From an uncultured delta proteobacterium (lineage in GTDB: Bacteria; Myxococcota_A; Polyangia; Polyangiales; Polyangiaceae): 37,625 bases of DNA. Location: assembly GCA_903892415.1 (NCBI GenBank), contig CAITIQ010000065.1, forward strand, positions 1-37,625, written 5' to 3'. This document shows, piece after piece, positions 1 to 6,671 of this stretch. The notes below the pieces were generated by a model. That model was not told the origin of the DNA. It searched no databases and saw only the letters and a program-made list of their open reading frames with translations. Both the position numbers and the translations under genes were made by a program. How positions within the stretch are numbered: position 1 is the first letter of the stretch; the number at the start of each line of letters is the position of its first letter.

Positions 1-318
1 CGCATCTCGGCGTGGCAGCTGGAGACCACCACCGAAGGGCGTCGCTACATGCCGATGTTGCCGCAACGCGGCCGCTACATCTCGCGCGTGCTCGGGCTCG
101 AGGTCGGCATCCTCGACTCGAAGCTGCGCTTCTTCTCGTTGGACGCGGAGTTGCCAGAAGCGGAGGAGCTGATCTTCAAACTCGAGCGTGCCGTCTCCGA
201 TCTCGAGCGGCGCGCGGAGGAAGAGTCGCGGCGCGCGGAGGAAGAGTCGCGGCGCGCGGAGACCGCTGAAGAGCGGCTCGCGGAGGCCCTGCGCGAGATC
301 GAACGCCTCAAGCGCTGA
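1..318 (+). CDS. Uma2 family endonuclease-like protein, C-terminal part
   Basis: The frame is open from the first base, so the start lies outside the window; about 105 residues remain. The visible part has the end of a PD-(D/E)XK-like Uma2 (DUF820) fold, including the pattern 'LGLEVGILDSKLRFF' near the position of Tyr17-Phe44 of the fragment. A strongly charged Glu/Arg coiled coil follows to the stop. Uma2-family proteins of cyanobacteria and myxobacteria often end in such a coiled coil. The family is predicted to be nuclease-like, but its biological role is not established. The catalytic residues would be upstream and cannot be checked. The coiled coil contains a 7-residue unit (RRAEEES) repeated in tandem, matched by a 21-bp DNA repeat at about 210-250. 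Confidence 0.7.
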   Translation, partial: RISAWQLETTTEGRRYMPMLPQRGRYISRVLGLEVGILDSKLRFFSLDAELPEAEELIFKLERAVSDLERRAEEESRRAEEESRRAETAEERLAEALREIERLKR

Positions 319-438
319 GCCAAAGAGGCGCTCGCTTCAGGCCCGCAGTAGGCCTGGGCCTCGGCGAGGAGGTCGAGCACGCGGCGGATGGGCTTGAGAC
401 ACGTCACAGTCTCACCCATCCGTGTTTACGATGTGCGT

Positions 439-1728
439 ATGACTTCCTTGCACCCACTGGCACTTCGCATCCTGGCGGCAGCCGGCGCTTGCACTACTGC
501 CTCGGCGGCGTTCTTAGGCGCATTCTCTACGGTCCAGCTGGGCTGCTGCCCACCTCCAGAGGACACGGGCCCTTATGAGGACTCGCTGAACGAGAGCTGC
601 ACCGTCACGCTCCCCAGTAGCTTCGATGTGTTGAGCGAACGATGCGTCGTCCTTGAAGTGGAGGAGTGCCCTGCGGCGGATCAATTGGGCGCGCAGTTTT
701 TCGAGGCGGTGTGTGGCCCGCTGCGGCCGGGAGCGCCAGTGCCCCTCGAAACAGGGGTATCGACGAGCGGTGGCGGTGGTGCCGGGGGCAGCGAGCTGAT
801 GGGCGGCGCTGGAGCCGATGGCGGAAGCGGCGGAAACGGCGGAAGCGGCGGAGTTGGAGGTAACGGCGGCAGCGCTGCAAACATAGGCCTCAATTGCTGT
901 TATGGCACCGTCGACCGATTCGAGAATCGTCAAGCGTGTGGTCGCCCGCTCTTGGTTGATGGCCAAGCCTTGACGAGCGTGCCAATCGCGCGCGCGGACT
1001 GGTGCGGTGCGCACCCGATGGTCGTCGACTGCAGCGGCCTGACGGACGACCTTCGCGCAATGCTCGCGGAACGTTGGGCCCGCGACGCTGCGCTCGAGCA
1101 CGCGAGCGTGGCGTCGTTCGCGCGCTTCGCCTTGGATCTGTTGACGGTCGGGGCTCCAGCCGATCTCGTTCGTGGGGCTCAGCAGGCGATGCGCGACGAG
1201 ATCGACCATGCCGAGCGCTGCTACGCGTTGGCCGCGCGTTATGGCGGAGCGCCGATCGGTCCCGGTGAGCTGCCCATCAAAGACGTCTCGCTCGGTGGTG
1301 GCTTGCTCGAGGTGGCGCGACGCGCACTGGTGGAAGGTTGTGTAGGCGAGACGATCGCCGCGCTCACGGCGCAGCGGGCCCGCGAGCACACGCGCGACGA
1401 ACAAGCCGTTCGAACGCTCGAGGTGATTGCCAGAGATGAGGCGACGCACGCGGAGCTAGCGTTCCGCTTTGTCGCGTGGGCGGCCCGCGAGCCTGCGGTG
1501 AGAGAGGGTTTACGGCGCGCCTTGCCAGCCGCGCTGAAGCAGGCGAGCGCGGGCGCAGCCTTCGCTCCAGCGTCGGCCTTCGATGTTCGCCTCGGTGAGC
1601 ACGGTCAGCCGCGCGCGGCGCTGCGAGTCCTCGCCGCGCGTGAAGCGCTGGAGCAAGTGATAACACCATGCTTGGCAGCGTTGTTGGCCGAGCCTGCCCT
1701 GCACGCGATGGAATGTCATGAAGCTTGA
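439..1728 (+). CDS. Ferritin-like domain protein with Gly-rich linker, probably exported (paralogue 1)
   Basis: 429 residues from the ATG at 439. An upstream in-frame ATG at 388 would place charged residues before the hydrophobic segment, so 439 is preferred. Residues 1-35 look like an export signal ending near a Cys pair (QLGCC), although the lipobox is not canonical. A Cys-rich stretch (to about 90) and a Gly/Ser linker (about 110-150) follow, then a ferritin-like four-helix domain (about 205-370). Putative di-iron ligands are spaced as in the superfamily: Glu220-His221, Glu254xxHis257, Glu304 and Glu334xxHis337. The likely role is metal binding or oxidation at the cell surface; the substrate is unknown. 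The stop overlaps the next start by 11 bp, suggesting coupling. A paralogue lies at 11057-12445. Confidence 0.8.
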   Translation: MTSLHPLALRILAAAGACTTASAAFLGAFSTVQLGCCPPPEDTGPYEDSLNESCTVTLPSSFDVLSERCVVLEVEECPAADQLGAQFFEAVCGPLRPGAPVPLETGVSTSGGGGAGGSELMGGAGADGGSGGNGGSGGVGGNGGSAANIGLNCCYGTVDRFENRQACGRPLLVDGQALTSVPIARADWCGAHPMVVDCSGLTDDLRAMLAERWARDAALEHASVASFARFALDLLTVGAPADLVRGAQQAMRDEIDHAERCYALAARYGGAPIGPGELPIKDVSLGGGLLEVARRALVEGCVGETIAALTAQRAREHTRDEQAVRTLEVIARDEATHAELAFRFVAWAAREPAVREGLRRALPAALKQASAGAAFAPASAFDVRLGEHGQPRAALRVLAAREALEQVITPCLAALLAEPALHAMECHEA

Positions 1729-3223
1729 GCTGCCTTGCCCCATCCTTCTTCCCAGCCAGTTCGCAGAGGCGGCCCGTCGCTTGGGCATCTCGGTCGCCGA
1801 CGTCGATCGCATCACTTGGGAGACGGCGGCTTATCGCGACGGGAGGGTCTTCGACCTGATGGCGTTCGAGGAGGCGTTTCCAAGCGACGCTTTCGAGGAC
1901 TTCACCGGCGACAAGTGCTTCCCGTCGGAGCTGCTCGTCAGCCGCTTCGAGGTCCCACGTGATCCTGCCGCGGCGTTGCAACCTCCCATCACTGAGCATG
2001 ACCGTTTTGCGGCCGACGCGTGGGTAGCGCTTCGACGTTACCAACGTCTTCGGGAGCTCCGCGCACCGTCCGTCCTGCTCGTCAACGAGCTCAGCAACCT
2101 GCGTCGTGCGTGCGATTTCGCGCCCACGAACGGCACAGCGTGGCAAGCCACGCAGGAGCTGATGACGGGGGCCGGCGTAGAGCCTGGCGCTGCCGGAGAA
2201 GCGCACGCGATGTTCGCCGTGCCGTTCTATGCAATCGATCCAACGCTCGCTGTCGACGCCGCATGGTTGGGGGAGGGCTTGGCGGTTTTCTGGCCGTACG
2301 CGACGGTGGTGTTCGACCTCGACGGCGCGATTCGGGATGCGTTTCCGAGCCGTGGATTGCGCGCAGTCGGAGCAGACGAAAGGTACGCGGCGTTCGTCTG
2401 CGGCGGTGGTGGCGCAGCGAACTCGGGGTACTTTGGCGCCCAGGTCTTCGTGCGAGACACGCGAGCACGCGCCTGGCTCCCGTCAGGGACGCCCATTCCG
2501 GAAACGCTTCCGCGCTTCGTCGCCGGCACCATCGGCGACGTAAAGTGGGCGGTGGTGATCGATACGCGCGAGGGCCTCGGTTATCGCACCTCGCCTGGTG
2601 CCTCCGGCGATCAATGTGGCGAGACCTTCAACAGCGCGTGCGGGCGCTACGTTTGGGATCGAGGTCGCTTCGTGCTCGAGGCTGCGACGGGGCAGGCCGT
2701 GCTCGACGCTAGTCCGCTCGAGGGCAAGCTCGTTGGCTTCGAAAAAACGGAGACGGGCTGGCGCTTCTTGATGCAGGACGAGACCGAGGACAATGACGAT
2801 CAAGACGAGGACGAGCCCCGAGCTCGCCTCCACCTCAAAGACCAGACGAACGCCGTGGTGCGTACGCTCGACGCGAACGCGTTGTCCTGTGCGCTGTCTG
2901 CGGATGGTGTGCGCTTGGTGGAGGTCACGTCGAGCGCGCTGCGCATCAGCGAGGCCGACTCGGGTCGAGTGGACGTCGCGTTCGACCTTTCGGAGCTGCG
3001 TCGCGCGCTCGAGCTGCCCAGCCATGAGGACGAACTGTGGCAACAGCTCGCAGCAGCCTTCGGTACTGCCGCGCAGCTCGCGGCTTGCAACGTCGAGGAG
3101 GTTCGGCAGGCTCTCGCAGCCCTCTGGCGTTCGGGCGAACTCGAGGACGCCGACCTCAGTCAGGCAATTGCCGCAGCCAACACCGTTGCGCCGCTGCCCG
3201 ACCGAGTCCCGAGTACTTCGTGA
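1718..3223 (+). CDS. Hypothetical protein, about 500 residues
   Basis: The 501-residue frame has strong codon bias and starts inside the end of the ferritin-like gene (11-bp overlap), so the two are probably co-translated. I do not recognise a family. The first 60 residues are acidic and soluble, without a signal peptide. The middle (about 190-340) alternates hydrophobic strands with Gly/aromatic turns, as in a beta-propeller or WD-like sheet. A very acidic stretch (about residues 351-366, many Asp/Glu) separates this from a second beta-rich segment, and the last 80 residues are Ala/Leu-rich and helical. No catalytic motif is visible. Function unknown; the context suggests only co-expression with the ferritin-like protein. 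Confidence 0.7.
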   Translation: MKLELPCPILLPSQFAEAARRLGISVADVDRITWETAAYRDGRVFDLMAFEEAFPSDAFEDFTGDKCFPSELLVSRFEVPRDPAAALQPPITEHDRFAADAWVALRRYQRLRELRAPSVLLVNELSNLRRACDFAPTNGTAWQATQELMTGAGVEPGAAGEAHAMFAVPFYAIDPTLAVDAAWLGEGLAVFWPYATVVFDLDGAIRDAFPSRGLRAVGADERYAAFVCGGGGAANSGYFGAQVFVRDTRARAWLPSGTPIPETLPRFVAGTIGDVKWAVVIDTREGLGYRTSPGASGDQCGETFNSACGRYVWDRGRFVLEAATGQAVLDASPLEGKLVGFEKTETGWRFLMQDETEDNDDQDEDEPRARLHLKDQTNAVVRTLDANALSCALSADGVRLVEVTSSALRISEADSGRVDVAFDLSELRRALELPSHEDELWQQLAAAFGTAAQLAACNVEEVRQALAALWRSGELEDADLSQAIAAANTVAPLPDRVPSTS

Positions 3224-3236
3224 AGGGCGCAACGCG

Positions 3237-3647
3237 GTGACTGAGAATCGCAAGGACGGTCCCTATCGCGCGCCGGCGGAGCAGGTTGGCGAGCCGCCGC
3301 CGCCCTCGATCGGGCGGGTGCGGCGCAGCTTCGTCACGCCTGGCTATCGACCGAGCAAGCCTCTTCTGGCGCTCGCAGGCGTACTTACGCTGGTGGCGCT
3401 GGCGAAGCCGGTGGTGTTGGTCTGGCTGGGCATCGTGGTCCTCGTCGCATTCGTCGATGCCGTGAGTGTGTGGCTGAGCCGCCGCGTGCGTGTCGACGTT
3501 GGCTCTGAGGGCGTCGACGTGGTTGGGTCGGAGTCTCCGACGCGGGTTCGCTTCGACGAGGTCGACGAGCTCTACCTCGAAGGGCAGAGCGTTCGGCTGG
3601 TAACCTACGCCGGGGCCACACCCCGCATCCCGCTCAAGGTCTCCTAA
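3237..3647 (+). CDS. Small membrane protein
   Basis: Reads from a GTG at 3237, 13 bp after the previous stop, giving 136 residues. The frame is open further upstream, but that part overlaps the previous gene and is a shadow. The N-terminal 40 residues are polar and Pro-rich. About 40-75 is a hydrophobic hairpin of two membrane segments (rich in Leu, Val, Ala) followed by a basic 'SRRVRV' boundary. The C-terminal 50 residues are beta-rich and resemble a small PH-like cytoplasmic domain. The protein stops abruptly; the following 130 bp carry coding-like residues in another frame, so it may be truncated (see the next entry). Function unknown. Confidence 0.6.
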   Translation: MTENRKDGPYRAPAEQVGEPPPPSIGRVRRSFVTPGYRPSKPLLALAGVLTLVALAKPVVLVWLGIVVLVAFVDAVSVWLSRRVRVDVGSEGVDVVGSESPTRVRFDEVDELYLEGQSVRLVTYAGATPRIPLKVS

Positions 3648-3775
3648 GCTTGATGATGACGCTCGCGAAGCAAGCTGGTGCGCGCATCCCGTGATGGCAG
3701 CGAGCCGAGAAGAGCCCGCATCACCTCCACTACCCGCTCTTCTTCAGCAACGAAGCCGACCTCGCGGGGTGATGA
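3648..3775 (+). other. Possible degenerate 3' tail of the membrane protein gene
   Basis: This interval has no full gene. One frame (start 3644) reads 'LMMTLAKQAGARIP', a stop, then 'HHLHYPLFFSNEADLAG' and a stop at about 3772. Both pieces look like ordinary protein and could be the missing end of the preceding gene after an indel near 3645 and a nonsense change near 3692. This rests on composition alone. Confidence 0.25.
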
Positions 3776-3805
3776 CTTTCGGGCACCAGGCCCGCCGCTC
3801 GGGCC

Positions 3806-4450
3806 TCAGTTTGCCAGCTCGATCAGCCGCAGGTGCCCGTCGTTCGGGTCACCGCACCAAACACGGCCTTCACGATCGGCTTCCGTTCCACTCACGAACG
3901 TCCCCACGAGCTCCTGCCGCTCGATCACGTCGCCCGTCTCGCTGTGGAGTCTGCGCAGCTCCGAGTCCTTCGCTCCACCTTCCACTGAACCGTGCCACAG
4001 ATCGTCGCCACGGAAGGTGACGCCAGTGACCAATCGATCCGAGCTCAGCTTCTTGACGACTTTGCCGGTGGCCACGTGCAGCTTGTAGATGAGCTTGGAC
4101 CGGTAGCTGCCGACCCAGAGGTGCCCCGCGTGGTAGGCGATCCCAGAGGTATCGGTCCCCGCGGGACTCACGAGTTCCGCTTTGACCTCTCCGGTGTCGC
4201 GGTCGACCCGCCGGATCTTGTCTTCGCAGCCGATCCACAAACACTCCCCGTCGAAGGCGACTCCAGCATCGGCAGGGACGCGCAACGACTTGGCTCGCTC
4301 CCCGGTGTCCGGGCGCACGGCGATCACCTCGCCGAGTTCGCCATGCGCAAACCAAACATGTTGGCCGTCGTAGGAAACGCCGTGAACGTTACTCACTCCG
4401 CTGACGTGGATGTCCCTCACGACTCGTGCCCGATTCTCTTTGATCATCAT
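3806..4450 (-). CDS. Beta-propeller protein, glutamine cyclotransferase/Vgb-like
   Basis: Repeating units of about 40 residues with the pattern 'hhaxgxLWhgxxxxxxIxxhdxxTGev' run through the whole protein (for example 'GVSYDGQHVWFAHG', 'GVAFDGECLWIGCE', 'GIAYHAGHLWVGSY', 'GVTFRGDDLWHGSV'), so it is a five- or six-bladed propeller of the glutamine cyclotransferase/virginiamycin B lyase-like group. No signal peptide is seen. The frame extends to a GTG at 4489, but a GGAG motif lies just upstream of the paired ATGs at 4450/4447, so I place the start there (about 214 residues). The regulator encoded upstream on the same strand probably controls it. Its substrate is unknown; the similarity shows the fold, not the reaction. 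Confidence 0.75.
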   Translation of the reverse strand: MMIKENRARVVRDIHVSGVSNVHGVSYDGQHVWFAHGELGEVIAVRPDTGERAKSLRVPADAGVAFDGECLWIGCEDKIRRVDRDTGEVKAELVSPAGTDTSGIAYHAGHLWVGSYRSKLIYKLHVATGKVVKKLSSDRLVTGVTFRGDDLWHGSVEGGAKDSELRRLHSETGDVIERQELVGTFVSGTEADREGRVWCGDPNDGHLRLIELAN

Positions 4451-4493
4451 TTTCTCCGTGGCCTCTGCCTGTGAAGGAGTCATAAACACGCGA

Positions 4494-4509
4494 CTCGAGA
4501 CTCGCGAGT
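4494..4509. promoter_or_regulatory. Palindromic candidate operator upstream of the propeller gene
   Basis: ACTCGCGAGT (4500-4509) is a perfect 10-bp palindrome directly preceded by CTCGAG, another palindrome. It lies about 50 bp upstream of the preferred start of the propeller gene and downstream of the split winged-helix gene. It could be the binding site of that regulator. In GC-rich DNA such palindromes also arise by chance. Confidence 0.3.
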
Positions 4510-4527
4510 AACATCTCTGTCGCGAAG

Positions 4528-4848
4528 CTATGCGCGATCGAGCTTCATCACTCCTTGGCTAAACAACAAGGCGAGTTGACCCAACAAGGTCGGTTGTAGC
4601 GGACCAGGGACTGCCCAACGCGTTTGGCGTGCGGAGCCGAGTCTTCGAATGAGCCCTTCCTCATGCAGCTTGGACAGCCCCCGCTGGACCCAACGCCGAT
4701 TGTGTCCGAGCGCCGAGGCAAGCTCTTCGCAGCGCCATTCACAGCCGTCCGAGAGCATCGCCATGAGCTCAGGGAACGGGCAGACGCCCAAGGGCTTGAG
4801 CTGCGTTACCTCGGAGCCGACCAAGCGATACCCCCCGGCGCCCATCAC
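4528..4848 (-). CDS. Winged-helix domain: C-terminal piece of a frameshifted regulator
   Basis: This frame encodes a winged-helix DNA-binding domain: about residues 25-90 contain 'CEELASALGHNRRWVQRGLSKLHEEGLIRR', a helix-turn-helix with recognition helix and wing (only part is quoted as the key: Asn/Arg/Trp in the recognition helix). Translation upstream of its apparent first Met continues sensibly as 'RLRGLLPP' and joins the 334-residue ORF ending at 4854 if one base is restored near 4885. It is therefore probably not a separate gene but the DNA-binding end of one regulator of about 435 residues. If the frameshift is real, this piece would need re-initiation at the GTG at 4848. Confidence 0.6.
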   Translation of the reverse strand: MMGAGGYRLVGSEVTQLKPLGVCPFPELMAMLSDGCEWRCEELASALGHNRRWVQRGLSKLHEEGLIRRLGSARQTRWAVPGPLQPTLLGQLALLFSQGVMKLDRA

Positions 4849-4853
4849 GATTC

Positions 4854-5798
4854 TTAGCGGCGGAGGAAGCAGCCCCCGGAGTCGCCCATCTCCACGCGGA
4901 GACGCGCGCGTTGCGACTCATTCGCGCGTCGGACTCCGAGTGCCAGGAGCAGTTGGTCGGGCTCGTGAGGCCCGCCGGGTTCTGCCAGCGAGGCCAACAG
5001 CCGAAAGAGCGATGGGCGTTTGGCGAGGCGCACCACGACGTGTGGCCCAGGCTTAGTGGATGGCGCGAGAAGTCGCTGAGTGGTCGCGTCGAGGATGACG
5101 CCGTCCGTCCGTTCGGCGCGGAGTCTGGCGAGGTCAAGGACGCTGATAACGCGCTCCCCCGCCGAATCTGAAAGCCGTGCGGCGGGGAGTCGCAAGCGCG
5201 CTTCGCCGACCTCAATCTCTGCAAGCAGGTAGCCATGTCGAGCCTGCTGGGCGCACGACTTTGCTGCGGCCAAAGCGGTGACGCAGTCGTCGGCGCGTCC
5301 AAGCGCGAGAGCAGCCTCAGCTCTCGCCAGCAGAGTCAGTGCCTGGACGAGGAGATGATCGCCCGCCTCCGAGACAGCGAGATGTCCCAAGGCTGCTTGG
5401 GGATTGCCACGCAACAGCTCGAGGCGGGCGCGAAGCACGGCCGCGAAGCAGCGGTTGTCCTGATCCTCCTCGAGCTCAGCGGCACAGCGCGAGAGACGGG
5501 TCTCCGCACAAGACAGCTCGCGGGTGCTCAACTCTATTTCAGCCGTCGCTAGCTCGGCGCAGGCCCAGAGCTGTCGCTTCCCTTGCGCCAATGCCGAAGT
5601 CGACGCGAAGGAAAGACAAGCCAACGCGTCCTCGAACTCTTCGAGCTGGGCGAGCGCAGCACCTCGCAGCGCCGCCGCCGCTGGCGAGGTCAGTGTTTGG
5701 GTGCTGCGCAACACGAACAACGGGTCTCCTCGCCGCAGGCCCGCCGCGGCCGCGCTCAGCGCCGCGCTCTCAGTGGCAGCGTCGATGTCGGAGGGCAT
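4854..5798 (-). CDS. Helical-repeat (TPR-like) part of a frameshifted transcriptional regulator
   Basis: Ala/Leu-rich helical hairpins resembling TPR/MalT-like repeats span about residues 1-210, followed by 'RVISVLDLARLRAERTDG' and a conserved-looking DNA-binding lead-in 'ANESQRARLRVEMG'. After that Gly the frame runs through 'DSGGCF' to a stop at 4854, whereas the next frame gives 'RLRGLLPP' and leads into the winged-helix ORF. The likely lesion is loss of one G from a GGGG run (the complement of CCC at 4885-4887). The start is probably the ATG at 5798; a GTG/ATG at 5858 would add 20 polar residues. The intact protein would be a one-component regulator, plausibly of the downstream propeller gene. 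Confidence 0.65.
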   Translation of the reverse strand: MPSDIDAATESAALSAAAAGLRRGDPLFVLRSTQTLTSPAAAALRGAALAQLEEFEDALACLSFASTSALAQGKRQLWACAELATAEIELSTRELSCAETRLSRCAAELEEDQDNRCFAAVLRARLELLRGNPQAALGHLAVSEAGDHLLVQALTLLARAEAALALGRADDCVTALAAAKSCAQQARHGYLLAEIEVGEARLRLPAARLSDSAGERVISVLDLARLRAERTDGVILDATTQRLLAPSTKPGPHVVVRLAKRPSLFRLLASLAEPGGPHEPDQLLLALGVRRANESQRARLRVEMGDSGGCFLRR

Positions 5799-5912
5799 TG
5801 CTACGGCCGATGATGCAGTGCTGCATGGCTGGGGTCGAAGCTCCGAGAGTATCACCACGCGCCGGCGACCCTAGAACGACCTCGATCGGGTGGGGGCACC
5901 CGCTTTTGACCG

Positions 5913-6671
5913 CTACTCGAGGACGAGGACTCCTCCCAGCGCCATGTGTGGACGCGGCTCGCCTTCAGCCCAAGCGGTCTCGAGGAGAAGGCCAACCCTA
6001 GGCACCTCGATGCTGCTGCTGTAGCCGTGTTCCCACACGAGGCGTCCTATCTCGATCAGCGCTGCCTGCTTGGGTCGGAGGGGCAGCGTCACCTCGACGC
6101 GCCCACCCATGGCGAGCGTTGTGGCGAGGAACTTCTGTGCCCACTCATCCTTGCCGCCTGGTCTGAACTCCGGCATCGACTTGAACAGGGGCACGACGTT
6201 GGCGCTTACTTCGGCGAGGTCACCGGCCATTCCCCATACGGCTCCGAAGGTCGCTGGGTCGGTCTTGTCGTTCCCCGTCTCCTTCGGTGATTCACAGCGC
6301 AGCCTCAGCCATTCACGGACGTTGAAGACGTCGCATCGAATCCTTGGTTCATCCTTGGTCGCGTAAATGTGCGACCAAAGGACGGGGGCGCTCTCCCACT
6401 CGGTGTTGGGTGGCTCGCTCGGAGTCGTCGGAAAGGTGGCTGTGATGGGCTTGGGCGGCGGCGCTTGAGCTGCGGAGGCTGAAGCGCCTACGGGCGCGCT
6501 AGCGGAAGCGGTGACGCTGGTCACTGGGGCAGCGCTCGGCGCTGAACCACCACTCGCGAGCGCAACGCCAGCGGCAGACGCGAGCGCTGCCGAAAGGACA
6601 ATGGCTCCAAGCAATGACGGACGCGGGCTCGCGGTGCCCCCCTTGGTGTGTGCGCTCGTTCGTTGCGTCAT
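5913..6671 (-). CDS. Secreted or membrane-anchored hypothetical protein
   Basis: 252 residues from the ATG at 6671; the first four bases overlap the stop of the upstream gene (ATGA), so the two are translationally coupled. A basic Thr/Ser-rich N-terminus is followed by one hydrophobic segment (about 20-40, Leu/Ala/Val) that is a signal peptide or anchor. A low-complexity Ala/Ser/Pro linker (about 42-75) then leads to a globular domain with two Cys ('RIRCDVFNVREWLRLRCESP'). The first 136 residues of the longer open frame are shadow of the upstream gene. It probably works with the cytochrome c peroxidase-like lipoprotein at the cell envelope. Function not recognised. Confidence 0.7.
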   Translation of the reverse strand: MTQRTSAHTKGGTASPRPSLLGAIVLSAALASAAGVALASGGSAPSAAPVTSVTASASAPVGASASAAQAPPPKPITATFPTTPSEPPNTEWESAPVLWSHIYATKDEPRIRCDVFNVREWLRLRCESPKETGNDKTDPATFGAVWGMAGDLAEVSANVVPLFKSMPEFRPGGKDEWAQKFLATTLAMGGRVEVTLPLRPKQAALIEIGRLVWEHGYSSSIEVPRVGLLLETAWAEGEPRPHMALGGVLVLE

